Shown here one piece after another: positions 15,641 through 23,788 of a DNA stretch of 29,349 nt. Location: the NCBI RefSeq assembly GCF_937912035.1, contig NZ_CALDPF010000060.1, positions 1 to 29,349 of the forward strand, in the 5' to 3' direction. The position numbers were made by a program, and so were the translations under genes. Source of the stretch: an uncultured Bacteroides sp. GTDB taxonomy: Bacteria; Bacteroidota; Bacteroidia; Bacteroidales; Bacteroidaceae. The notes under the pieces were generated by a model. That model made no database searches, had not been told where the DNA came from, and saw only the letters and a program-made list of their open reading frames with translations. The number at the start of each line of letters is the position of its first letter. The stretch's first letter is position 1.

Positions 15641-17485
15641 CTATTTTTCGTGGAAATCCCCATTGGCCTTTATCAGTTCTATAAGTTTTTCTACTGCCTG
15701 TTCTTCAGGAATATTCTTTTCTATACATTCCTTACGTTTGTAAAGACTGATTTTTCCGCGTCCGGCCCCTACATAACCATAGTCCGCATCTGCCATTTCT
15801 CCCGGACCGTTTACTATACATCCCATAATTCCTATTTTCAGACCTTTAAGATGTGAAGTCGCAGTCTTGATACGGGCAATTGTTGATTCAAGATCGTAAA
15901 GAGTTCTTCCGCATCCCGGACAAGATATATATTCAGTTTTGGAGGTACGTACTCTGCCGGCTTGAAGGATTCCAAATGCCGTTTCGTCAAGCTTTGTATC
16001 TGCTATGGCCGATGAGTTGTTGTAAAGCAGGATACCGTCAGTCAGTCCGTCGAAGATTAAAGCTCCCATGTCGGCTGCAGATTTTATCTGTAAATCTTCT
16101 ACAGAACTTTCTTCATACATTTGGAAGAATATTACTGGGTTGTTCAGGCCTTGTCTTGTAAGCTGATGAACAAGACCACGGTATTCGCCCAGTCGGTTAG
16201 GATGATTGCTTTGCGCAATAATTACAACTTCCGGATGCAGACGCAGACATGCTGTAACCTCTTCGTTGAGGCCCATATATGTGGTAAACAGGAATTTGAT
16301 GTCCGATTGGATTTGGTGCAGACCTATAATCTGCTGGGTGTTGAATGCAGGATAAGTGCCTTCTTCGCTATTCCAAACGTTTGCGTCAACTATATAGCCG
16401 ATATCCTTTCTCCTGTTTTCAGGCAGAGCCTGTCCGCAATATACGTAATCAGGTTTGAACTGTTCGTTCATGTCCATGTTACCATTCAGACGTACTGATA
16501 CTACTACAGGAAGGTTGTCGCCACCGATATTGCCTACTGCATTGGTCTTGCGTCTTGAAGGGTTGGTATAGCAGAAATCGTCAGCTTCTGCTCCTGGAAT
16601 GTAAGGATGGTTTTCACGTTTGATGATATAGTCCACCAGTTTGCGTGCTACAGGAATTTCAGCTTCAGGAGCTTCACTGAGCGATACGCGTATTGTGTCT
16701 CCGAGTCCGTCGGCAAGGAGTGCACCTATTCCGAGAGCAGACTTGATACGTCCATCTTCCCCATCGCCAGCTTCTGTCACTCCAAGATGGAGAGGGAATG
16801 CCATGCCTTCCTTTTCCATCTGTTGTGCAAGCAGTCTGACTGTCTTTACCATTACAACAGTGTTCGAAGCTTTTATAGAGATAACTACATTGCTGAATTT
16901 CTCTTCCACACATATACGAAGAAACTCCATGCATGATTCTACCATACCTTCAGGAGTATCACCATAGCGTGACATGATACGGTCAGACAGTGAGCCGTGG
17001 TTTACTCCGATGCGGATTGCAGTGTGATTTTCCTTACAGATATTCAGAAATTTGACGAAACGCTCGCGAATCTTTTGTATTTCCTGTGCATATTCCTCGT
17101 CAGTATATTCCAGATTCTTAAAAGTACGTGCTGGGTCGACATAGTTACCCGGGTTGATACGTACCTTTTCGGCATAAAGTGCAGCCACATCTGCCACATT
17201 AGGATTGAAGTGTACATCTGCTACGAGAGGGGTGTTGTAACCTTGCGAGCGCAGTCCGATGTTAATATTCTTCATGTTTTCAGCCTCGCGCACACCCTGA
17301 GTGGTGAGACGTACATACTCTCCACCGGCGTCGATGATACGTTTGGCCTGTTCTACACAAGCCTCTGTATCCATCGTTACGGTGTTGGTCATGCTCTGTA
17401 TGCGTATAGGATTAGCGCCACCCATAGGAGTGGCGCCAACATATACTTCGTTTGCCTTTCGGCGTGAATAGTTGAAGTAATCCAT
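15641..17485 (-). CDS. ispG: (E)-4-hydroxy-3-methylbut-2-enyl-diphosphate synthase, long form
   Basis: This enzyme reduces the cyclic diphosphate made by IspF to HMBPP. It has 614 residues against about 370 in E. coli because an extra domain (about 290-500) is inserted between the TIM barrel and the C-terminal iron-sulfur domain. This form is known in plants, Chlamydiae and Bacteroidetes. The [4Fe-4S] ligands are Cys522 and Cys525 (SCPGCGRT) and Cys556 (GIMGCIVNGPGE), with Glu563. The N-terminal barrel has VGATPMGGANPIRIQSM. The start directly abuts the purE stop, so it is the last gene of the rpoN-to-ispG operon. Confidence 0.97.
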   Translation of the reverse strand: MDYFNYSRRKANEVYVGATPMGGANPIRIQSMTNTVTMDTEACVEQAKRIIDAGGEYVRLTTQGVREAENMKNINIGLRSQGYNTPLVADVHFNPNVADVAALYAEKVRINPGNYVDPARTFKNLEYTDEEYAQEIQKIRERFVKFLNICKENHTAIRIGVNHGSLSDRIMSRYGDTPEGMVESCMEFLRICVEEKFSNVVISIKASNTVVMVKTVRLLAQQMEKEGMAFPLHLGVTEAGDGEDGRIKSALGIGALLADGLGDTIRVSLSEAPEAEIPVARKLVDYIIKRENHPYIPGAEADDFCYTNPSRRKTNAVGNIGGDNLPVVVSVRLNGNMDMNEQFKPDYVYCGQALPENRRKDIGYIVDANVWNSEEGTYPAFNTQQIIGLHQIQSDIKFLFTTYMGLNEEVTACLRLHPEVVIIAQSNHPNRLGEYRGLVHQLTRQGLNNPVIFFQMYEESSVEDLQIKSAADMGALIFDGLTDGILLYNNSSAIADTKLDETAFGILQAGRVRTSKTEYISCPGCGRTLYDLESTIARIKTATSHLKGLKIGIMGCIVNGPGEMADADYGYVGAGRGKISLYKRKECIEKNIPEEQAVEKLIELIKANGDFHEK

Positions 17486-17995
17486 TTAATTAGTCTTGTA
17501 TGCGTATTTAACTTCTTTCAGTTCCTCGTTTGCCTTTACAATTTTGTTTTTCAGGCCTTCTTTGTAAGCTGCAAACTTCTTTGCCAATTCCTCGTCAGAG
17601 AGTGCTATCATCTGTACTGCCAGGATTGCAGCGTTCATTGCTCCGTTGATGGCTACTGTTGCTACAGGTATTCCAGGAGGCATCTGTATGATAGAGTAAA
17701 GAGCGTCAACACCATCAAGGACAGAGCCTTTGATAGGTACTCCGATTACAGGAAGTGTAGTGTTGGCGGCAATAACTCCAGGAAGTGCGGCAGCCATACC
17801 GGCAGCAGCGATTATAACTTTCAGTCCTCTGTCGGCAGCGCCTTTAGCGAATGCTTCAACTTCGGCCGGTGTACGGTGTGCTGAAAGTGCGTTAATCTCG
17901 AAAGGAACCTGCATTTCGTCAAGCAGTTTGGCAGCCTTTTCCATGACCGGCAGGTCTGAAGTACTACCCATGATGATACTTACTATTGGTTTCAT
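17486..17995 (-). CDS. purE: N5-carboxyaminoimidazole ribonucleotide mutase
   Basis: The 169-residue enzyme of purine synthesis interconverts N5-CAIR and CAIR. The phosphate- and substrate-binding motifs IIMGSTSDLPVM (GSTSD at 10-14) and ALSAHRTP (His40) are intact, as is AAGMAAALPGVIAA. No purK lies adjacent. It starts 46 nt after the gcvH stop, and its stop is immediately followed by the ispG start. Confidence 0.97.
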   Translation of the reverse strand: MKPIVSIIMGSTSDLPVMEKAAKLLDEMQVPFEINALSAHRTPAEVEAFAKGAADRGLKVIIAAAGMAAALPGVIAANTTLPVIGVPIKGSVLDGVDALYSIIQMPPGIPVATVAINGAMNAAILAVQMIALSDEELAKKFAAYKEGLKNKIVKANEELKEVKYAYKTN

Positions 17996-18041
17996 TCTTT
18001 TTCTTCTTATAGTTTATATTTGTTTGTTTTTGAGTTTTTGA

Positions 18042-18422
18042 CTATTCGTTTATAAGCTGTTTGTATGCTTCGGCATCAAGCAGATCATCAGCTTCAGAAG
18101 CATCTGTCGGTTTGATTTTTATAATCCAACCTTCGCCGTATGGGTCTTTATTCACGAGCTCTGGATTTTCTTCAAGTGCCGGATTTACTTCAAGTATTTC
18201 TCCTCCAACAGGCAGGAACAAATCAGAAACAGTCTTTACTACTTCAATACTTCCGAATGTCTCACCTTTTTCAAGTGTCTCTCCCTCAGTAGGAACATCT
18301 ACGAAAACGATGTCACCGAGCTGGGTCTGTGCATAATCTGTTATACCTACGTATGCTTCCTCTCCTTCGAAACGAATCCATTCGTGTTCGTTTGTGTACT
18401 TTACATTAGTTGGAAAATTCAT
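18042..18422 (-). CDS. gcvH: Glycine cleavage system H protein
   Basis: The 126-residue lipoyl carrier shuttles the aminomethyl group between the P and T proteins of glycine cleavage. The start MNFPTNVKYTNEHEW is the family's N-terminus; an upstream in-frame ATG at 18485 would add 21 unrelated residues overlapping the previous gene and is rejected. The lipoylated lysine is Lys63 in GSIEVVKTVSDL. gcvP and gcvT are not in the window. It lies 32 nt after the PAP2-like gene and 46 nt before purE. Confidence 0.96.
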   Translation of the reverse strand: MNFPTNVKYTNEHEWIRFEGEEAYVGITDYAQTQLGDIVFVDVPTEGETLEKGETFGSIEVVKTVSDLFLPVGGEILEVNPALEENPELVNKDPYGEGWIIKIKPTDASEADDLLDAEAYKQLINE

Positions 18423-18454
18423 GGTTTTAAAATTTACAAGGTTAGTATATCTTT

Positions 18455-19135
18455 TCAAATAAACAAAATTCCTGTGACACCGCAAAATAATCCGAGTATA
18501 AATCCTCCGAATACCTCAGTTAATGTATGTTGTCGTACTATAATACGTGCCGTACACAACATACCTGCCAATAGAATAAATCCTGCAAGCCACCATACCG
18601 GATTGAACTGGAAAAGGAAACTGTAGGAAAGTAATCCTCCAACCATCATTCCACTACTTGCCGCATGGGTACTTATTTTAACTTTGAGATTGACAATAGT
18701 ACACAGCACCATACATATAAGTACTGCCAGAATGATACCGCTCATGTATCTTGGTGTATGTATACGGTACATTGTTATTAGTCCACCTAAATAGCTAAGT
18801 ATCGTTAGTCCGTATGGTATGAATCTGTTTTCCCTGTCTCCCAGCTCTTTAATCCCCCAGCCATTTATTTTCTGGAAAATGTATATACCCAGCATAGGAA
18901 AAAGGATAGTAAAGCAATATACCAGGCCAAGTATGGACAACTTGTATGACAATGGCATAATATTGAGATATGTAAACACAAATATCAATAGAAATGCCAC
19001 GAACGGTACCATGAAAGGAGTGAATATAGCCGATACTATATACGATGCTATATACAGCGGATTTCTTTTTTCTTCTGCTGTCAGGGGAACAGACTCATGA
19101 TATGTTAGTTCGTTAGGAATATTGTTCTCTTCCAT
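18455..19135 (-). CDS. PAP2-superfamily membrane phosphatase
   Basis: The 226-residue protein has about six or seven transmembrane segments. The PAP2/phosphatidic-acid-phosphatase motifs are present in a variant form: DRENRF.PY (100-108), KISTHAAS with Ser155/His157 in place of PSGH, and R-x5-H-x3-E (Arg197, His203, Glu207), where Asp is usual at the last position. His203 would be the nucleophile. Likely substrates are lipid phosphates such as undecaprenyl diphosphate or phosphatidic acid, but none can be named. It starts 3 nt after the rpoN stop and precedes gcvH. Confidence 0.78.
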   Translation of the reverse strand: MEENNIPNELTYHESVPLTAEEKRNPLYIASYIVSAIFTPFMVPFVAFLLIFVFTYLNIMPLSYKLSILGLVYCFTILFPMLGIYIFQKINGWGIKELGDRENRFIPYGLTILSYLGGLITMYRIHTPRYMSGIILAVLICMVLCTIVNLKVKISTHAASSGMMVGGLLSYSFLFQFNPVWWLAGFILLAGMLCTARIIVRQHTLTEVFGGFILGLFCGVTGILFI

Positions 19136-19138
19136 AAT

Positions 19139-20617
19139 TTACCTTCTTAATCTAGCTACCGGAATATTCAGTTGTGTTCGATATTTGGCTACAGTACGTC
19201 TGGCTATCGGGTATCCTTTTTCTTTAAGGGCATCTGCCAGCTCGTCATCGGTGAGAGGTTTTTCCTTGTTTTCGCCATCAACCAGTTCTTTAAGGATTCT
19301 TTTTATTTCTCTTACCGAAAGTTCTTCACCGCTCTCTGTAGTATATCCATCGCTGAAGAAAAATTTCAATGGAAAGATACCGAAATTGGTCTGAACATAC
19401 TTGCTGTTGCTCACTCTTGATACAGTAGATATATCAAGTTTGGCTCTTTCAGCCACATCTTTCAGAATCATAGGCTTGAGTAACGTTTCATCTCCATCTG
19501 TGAAGAACGGACGTTGCAGGTCAATAATGGCTTGCATAGTACTTAACAGAGTGTTCTGTCTTTGTTTTACGGCATTGATGAATCCTTGTGCTGCATCTAC
19601 TTTCTGTTTAAGGAACATGAATGCATCTTTTGCCTCTTTCGACTGATTGGCCTTGTTTTTGGTCTGTTCTTCCAGCATGTCTGTAAAAGTACGGCTGAGC
19701 CTTAGTTCTGGAACATTTCTGTTGTTGAGGCTTAATATTATGTTTCCGTCATCTTCAGTTTCTACGATGAAGTCAGGTATAATATGATGCAGATTTTTTC
19801 CCATAGCTTCGCCCATTGAACTTCCTGGTCTGGGATTCAGTTTTACCAGTTCAGCTACTGCCGCATTATATTCTTCTTCTGTGATATTAAGTTTCTGGAT
19901 TATTTTCTCCTTATTCTTCTTTGTAAATTCATCACAGAACTGGTCTATTATATCATATTCGATTTTTTTCAGCGGAGAGTCGTCTTTTCTTTTTATCTGA
20001 AGAAGAAGGCATTCCTGCAGGTTTCTTGCACCTATACCGGCAGGGTCAAAATCCTGTATAATGGAGATTATATGTTCCAGTTCATTTTCTGTGGTATATA
20101 TACCCTGGTAAATGGCAAGTTCGTCCATTATTGATTCTGTGGTTTTTCTAAGAAGGCCGTCGTCATCCAGCGAACCGATAATGTACTCACCGAGCATCTT
20201 CTGTTCGTCTGTCAGTTCCTGCATGTCGAGCTGCTCTTTGAGAGTTTCGTAGAATGAGACATTGTCCGACAAAGGAATTTCCTCAGGAGTCTCTCCTTTG
20301 GAACGGTTGTTCTCTTGTAATTTATAGTCAGGAATATCGTCTTCAGTTCGATAATCGCCTAATGAAACATCTTCGTTGTAATTTGTGTCAGGGTCAGCAT
20401 CCGGATCAGTAGGATATTCGTTTGCCTGGTCTTCTGCTATTTCCGAAGGGTCTCTACCTTCTTCCAAAGCCGGATTGTCAAGAATCTCTGCATGTACTCT
20501 TTCCTCCAACTCTACTGTTGGCAGTTCCAAAAGTTTTACCAGCAAAACCTGTTGCGGTGATAGTGTCTGCACCTGTTGCTGAGCCTGCGACTGTATTTGA
20601 CGTGAGTTTTGTGCCAT
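19139..20617 (-). CDS. rpoN: RNA polymerase sigma-54 factor
   Basis: The 492-residue sigma factor recognises -24/-12 promoters and needs AAA+ activators. It has a Gln-rich region I (SRQIQSQAQQQVQTLSPQQ), an acidic region II (about 55-120), a core-binding domain with DFDPAGIGARNLQECLLLQ, and the RpoN box ARRTVAKYR at 472-480 near the C-terminus. All regions are intact, so it should be active. No bacterial enhancer-binding protein gene is visible. It heads the operon leading to PAP2, gcvH, purE and ispG. Confidence 0.97.
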   Translation of the reverse strand: MAQNSRQIQSQAQQQVQTLSPQQVLLVKLLELPTVELEERVHAEILDNPALEEGRDPSEIAEDQANEYPTDPDADPDTNYNEDVSLGDYRTEDDIPDYKLQENNRSKGETPEEIPLSDNVSFYETLKEQLDMQELTDEQKMLGEYIIGSLDDDGLLRKTTESIMDELAIYQGIYTTENELEHIISIIQDFDPAGIGARNLQECLLLQIKRKDDSPLKKIEYDIIDQFCDEFTKKNKEKIIQKLNITEEEYNAAVAELVKLNPRPGSSMGEAMGKNLHHIIPDFIVETEDDGNIILSLNNRNVPELRLSRTFTDMLEEQTKNKANQSKEAKDAFMFLKQKVDAAQGFINAVKQRQNTLLSTMQAIIDLQRPFFTDGDETLLKPMILKDVAERAKLDISTVSRVSNSKYVQTNFGIFPLKFFFSDGYTTESGEELSVREIKRILKELVDGENKEKPLTDDELADALKEKGYPIARRTVAKYRTQLNIPVARLRR

Positions 20618-20646
20618 TTTATAAACTCTGATAATTTATTTATTGG

Positions 20647-20654
20647 CAAAAGTA
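20647..20654 (-). promoter_or_regulatory. -7 promoter box (TACTTTTG) of the rpoN operon
   Basis: The minus strand reads TACTTTTG, a full TAnnTTTG match, 29 nt before the rpoN ATG. No -33 element is evident. Confidence 0.6.
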
Positions 20655-20744
20655 GTAAAATAATTGTGTATAACGAAGAGAATGATTCTTCTTTTCTGAT
20701 TACCTTATCTTTACTACACTATTTTAGAATAGTGGTAAAAATAA

Positions 20745-20777
20745 AAAATCCTGATTCCATTTAGAAATCAGGATTTT
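20745..20777 (-). terminator. Terminator of tRNA-Phe
   Basis: A perfect 12-bp stem (aaaatcctgatt / aatcaggatttt) with a 9-nt loop is followed on the minus strand by a T-rich run. It starts 7 nt past the tRNA 3' end and precedes the rpoN promoter. Confidence 0.88.
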
Positions 20778-20784
20778 ACTTTTG

Positions 20785-20857
20785 TGGTGCCACCAGGAAT
20801 CGAACCGGGGACACAAGGATTTTCAGTCCTTTGCTCTACCAACTGAGCTATGGCACC
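20785..20857 (-). tRNA. tRNA-Phe (anticodon GAA)
   Basis: On the minus strand the acceptor GGTGCCA pairs with TGGCACC. The D arm is GCTCAGTTGGTAGAGC, the anticodon loop is CTGAAAA within AAGGA/TCCTT, and the T loop is TTCGATT. Discriminator A; CCA is not encoded. The T stem has one mismatch. Confidence 0.96.
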
Positions 20858-20878
20858 GTTGTTTCTCGTTTGCGGTTG

Positions 20879-20909
20879 CAAAGGTAGGCATTTTTTTTAT
20901 ACTACCAAA
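20879..20909 (-). promoter_or_regulatory. Promoter of tRNA-Phe
   Basis: The minus strand reads TTTG (20909-20906), a 19-nt spacer, then TACCTTTG (20886-20879), a complete match to the Bacteroidetes consensus, 21 nt before the tRNA 5' end. Confidence 0.85.
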
Positions 20910-21024
20910 TCTTTTTGAAGAAAAATTTAAAAAAAAGTGCTTTTGGATGATGAAATATGTTTTAATCGTTGTTTAATCCTAAGAAAATTGAGTTTGAAAT
21001 GTATTTCTGGGAGCATGAAAATCA

Positions 21025-21056
21025 AATAAGGATGTACCGGTTGGTACACCCTTATT
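21025..21056 (-). terminator. Hairpin downstream of the small barrel gene
   Basis: The 14-bp stem aataaggatgtacc / ggtacacccttatt has one mismatch and a GGTT loop. It lies 65 nt past the stop of the 207-residue outer-membrane protein and is followed by a moderately T-rich stretch on the minus strand. Confidence 0.6.
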
Positions 21057-21121
21057 CTAGTTAGAAAGAGTAGTAAAGTTTTTGTGAAAAGCTTAGTTAA
21101 GCTGTTTAGATATTGTGTTGT

Positions 21122-21745
21122 TTAGAATTTGAAGCTTATACCGGCAGTTACGAAGCCTTTAGTTCCAAGACCTGCTTCCACAAAACCACCTACACGGTCA
21201 TTACCGACTCTGAGTGCTATAGGATTTACCTGGTATGCAAAGTCTGTATTTAAGGTCGATTTGCCTGCTGTCGCATTTTTAGCCAGTGCAGTTTCTGAAT
21301 GTCTTGACAAATTTACACCTGCTGCTGCCGATCCGTATAGTTCTACCAGTCTGCGCTTGAAGTAAACGAATTCGGCTGTAGGAAGAACCAGAAATCTCAA
21401 GTCCTTTTCTTTTATTGAAGGTGATTTTTCTCCTGCCAATGCAAGTTTGCTAGTTGTCATTCCGAATCCGAGGTCGGCACCTAGTCTGAAGCGGTTGATG
21501 CTGTAACGATAGCCAAATCCGTAAGTGAGGCTAGTTTTACTGTCTGAACGTTTTGATCCTAATACTGCATCAGCGATACCCATTCCTAGGATATTTGAAG
21601 TTCCTTGTGTCAGTCCGTCGCTCACAGACAGGCGGATATCATGTTTTCTGTCTTCCGATACGAAATCTTTGGTTGAGTTCTGTGCGTTAACCATGTTTAC
21701 ACCTGCTACCATTAATAAAGACAATGCTAAAAATTTCAGTTTCAT
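21122..21745 (-). CDS. Small outer-membrane beta-barrel protein, unknown function
   Basis: The 207-residue protein has a clear Sec signal peptide (MKLKFLALSLLMVAGVNMVNA, cleavage after about 21). Amphipathic strands such as SLTYGFGYRYSINRFRLGADLGFG follow, and the last residues are FVTAGISFKF, ending in Phe as barrel proteins do for BAM recognition. The size suggests an eight-stranded barrel (OmpA/OmpW-like fold). I do not recognise the specific family. It is a single gene with a hairpin downstream. Confidence 0.8.
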   Translation of the reverse strand: MKLKFLALSLLMVAGVNMVNAQNSTKDFVSEDRKHDIRLSVSDGLTQGTSNILGMGIADAVLGSKRSDSKTSLTYGFGYRYSINRFRLGADLGFGMTTSKLALAGEKSPSIKEKDLRFLVLPTAEFVYFKRRLVELYGSAAAGVNLSRHSETALAKNATAGKSTLNTDFAYQVNPIALRVGNDRVGGFVEAGLGTKGFVTAGISFKF

Positions 21746-21859
21746 AATTCAAATAGTTTAGTAAGTTAGTATTCAATTTTTGTTTATTTCTTTGTTTCTT
21801 TCACTGACATAACGCAGGTTTATTCGAAAACCCCTATCCCCTCTACGAAAAAAATAAAA

Positions 21860-21902
21860 AAATGTCAGCAACACTCTTTTTTTATAAGCATTGCTGACAT
21901 TT
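21860..21902 (-). terminator. Terminator of the sppA-thiL operon
   Basis: A perfect 12-bp stem (aaatgtcagcaa / ttgctgacattt) closes a 19-nt loop. On the minus strand it is followed by a long T-rich tract. It begins 28 nt after the thiL stop. Confidence 0.85.
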
Positions 21903-21929
21903 AAAGCTGTCTAAAATATTATAGTATTT

Positions 21930-22964
21930 TTATTTCAAAGGATTCCACCCCTGAGCTTTAAGCTCCAGTTCGTTGCCGTCTCTTGTCACTAGTGCGCAGC
22001 CTAATTCCTCTTTTGTGATGTGACCAATCACTTTCACATCCTTAATTTGTGAAACTGCTTCGTGCATTGTCAGTGGCACAGTGAAAAGAAGTTCGTAGTC
22101 TTCTCCTCCGTTCAAGGCACAAGTGCTTAGGTTCATGTTGAACTCTTCTGCCATTACGGCTGTCTGATAATCTATTGGTATACGTTCCTCGTAAACACGG
22201 CATCCGCATTTACTCTGGCTACATATATGCATCAACTCGGATGAAAGTCCGTCGGAGATATCCATCATTGCTGTAGGTTTGATTCCTGCTTTTGCCAGTT
22301 CCTCAATGATGTCTTTTCTTGCTTCCGGTTTAAGGAATCTTTCCAGTAAATATTCCTTACCGGCGAAGTCAGGCTGTACATCCTTACTTCCGTTGAACAC
22401 AGCCTTTTCGCGTTCCATTAGCTGGAGTCCCATATATGAAGCTCCAAGGTCACCTGTCACACAGATAAGGTCAGTTTCCTTGGCACCGTTGCGGTAAACC
22501 ACGTCTTCTTTTCTTGCTTCGCCTATACATGTGATAGATATTGCAAGTCCTGTTACAGATGAAGTGGTATCACCGCCCACTATGTCAACATTATGCAGCT
22601 GGCATGCCAGTTTCAATCCTTCATAGAAATCTTCCAGGTCTTCAATGCAGAATCTTTTTGATACGGCAAGTGAGACTGTTATTTGCTTCGGTGTTCCGTT
22701 CATTGCGTATATGTCGGAGAAGTTTACCATTGCCGACTTATATCCCAGATGCTTCAGCGGTGTATATACCAGGTCGAAATGTACACCTTCCATCAGCAGG
22801 TCTGTAGTAACGAGCACCTGACGGTCTTTGTATTCCAACACGGCAGCATCATCGCCGATACCGTATTTTGTTTCGTCGTTTACTAACTTTATATTGTCGG
22901 TCAGATGTTTTATCAGTCCGAATTCTCCCAAAGTGGAAATTTCTGTTCTGTTTCCTTCGTGCAT
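21930..22964 (-). CDS. thiL: Thiamine-monophosphate kinase
   Basis: The 344-residue enzyme phosphorylates thiamine monophosphate to the active diphosphate. It belongs to the PurM/ThiL ATP-binding fold. Visible motifs are GIGDDAAVLEY (36-46), TTDLLMEGVHFD (53-64), NFSDIYAMNG, VGGDTTSS and ALNGGEDYELLF. No other thi gene is close. It lies 14 nt after the PNP stop as the last gene of the five-gene operon. Confidence 0.96.
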   Translation of the reverse strand: MHEGNRTEISTLGEFGLIKHLTDNIKLVNDETKYGIGDDAAVLEYKDRQVLVTTDLLMEGVHFDLVYTPLKHLGYKSAMVNFSDIYAMNGTPKQITVSLAVSKRFCIEDLEDFYEGLKLACQLHNVDIVGGDTTSSVTGLAISITCIGEARKEDVVYRNGAKETDLICVTGDLGASYMGLQLMEREKAVFNGSKDVQPDFAGKEYLLERFLKPEARKDIIEELAKAGIKPTAMMDISDGLSSELMHICSQSKCGCRVYEERIPIDYQTAVMAEEFNMNLSTCALNGGEDYELLFTVPLTMHEAVSQIKDVKVIGHITKEELGCALVTRDGNELELKAQGWNPLK

Positions 22965-22978
22965 GATTATATAATTGT

Positions 22979-23788
22979 TTATACTCTGTTTATAAGTTCT
23001 TTCATTATGCTGGTCATTCGTGGCTGTGCGGCATCGGCGGCTTTCTGTACTTCTTCATGTGATACTTCCACTATCTTGCCTTCCACACCTAAGTCAGTGA
23101 TTACTGATACACCGAATACTCTGATTCCGCAATGGTTTGCCACAATCACTTCCGGCACTGTAGACATACCTACAGCGTCAGCTCCCAATATTCTGAACAT
23201 CTTGTATTCGGCAGGAGTTTCGAAGGTCGGTCCCTGAGTGCCGATGTAAACTCCTTTCTGAAGTTTTATACCTTTTTCGGCTGCAATTTCGAATGCCTTT
23301 TCAATAAGCTCATGCGAATAAGCCTCGCTCATGTCCGGGAAACGAGGACCGTAATCTATATTTTTGCCTCTCAGCGGATTGTCCGGGAAGAAGTTTATAT
23401 GGTCTGTAATAACCATCAGGTCACCTATTTCGAAATCAGGATTAGTTCCACCCGCCGCGTTCGATACGAAAAGTGTCTTTATGCCGAGCTCTCTCATTAC
23501 TCTGACAGGGAATGTCACTTCTTTCATCGAGTAACCTTCGTAGTAGTGGAAACGTCCTTGCATCGCGAGGATGTCCTTACCTCCAAGTTTTCCGAAGATG
23601 AGCTTGCCGCTGTGTCCTTCCACTGTCGATATGGGGAAATTCGGTATCTCTGAATAAGGAATTTCATACTTGTCGGTAATGTCGTGTACCAAGCTGCCCA
23701 GTCCTGTGCCCAGTATAATTGCTGTCTCAGGATTTGTCTGCATCCTTGCTTTCAGGAATGCTGCTGTTTCTTGAATTTTTTCTAACAT
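22979..23788 (-). CDS. Purine nucleoside phosphorylase, trimeric (PNP-I) type
   Basis: The 269-residue enzyme cleaves purine (deoxy)nucleosides with phosphate. Family motifs are GTGLGSL (27-33), VEGHSGKLIFG, GRFHYYEGY (78-86), SNAAGG and GPTFETPAE with Glu190, which corresponds to Glu201 of human PNP. In VFGVSVITDLG, Asp232 occupies the position of human Asn243, the residue that discriminates 6-oxopurines. Specificity for adenosine as well as inosine/guanosine is therefore an open question. The start MLEKIQETAAFL overlaps the end of lpxK by 62 nt. A later Met (residue 16, 23743) would still overlap lpxK and cut the first helix. Confidence 0.93.
   Translation of the reverse strand: MLEKIQETAAFLKARMQTNPETAIILGTGLGSLVHDITDKYEIPYSEIPNFPISTVEGHSGKLIFGKLGGKDILAMQGRFHYYEGYSMKEVTFPVRVMRELGIKTLFVSNAAGGTNPDFEIGDLMVITDHINFFPDNPLRGKNIDYGPRFPDMSEAYSHELIEKAFEIAAEKGIKLQKGVYIGTQGPTFETPAEYKMFRILGADAVGMSTVPEVIVANHCGIRVFGVSVITDLGVEGKIVEVSHEEVQKAADAAQPRMTSIMKELINRV

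Noticed and set aside
18422..18485. Extended gcvH N-terminus from the ATG at 18485
   Set aside because: The extra 21 residues are unlike GcvH and overlap the preceding gene; MNFPTNVKYT is the family start.
23132..23653. Plus-strand 173-codon ORF opposite PNP
   Set aside because: It is antisense to conserved PNP motifs and shows no protein-like features; other plus-strand ORFs across 15.6-26.6 kb are rejected for the same reason.
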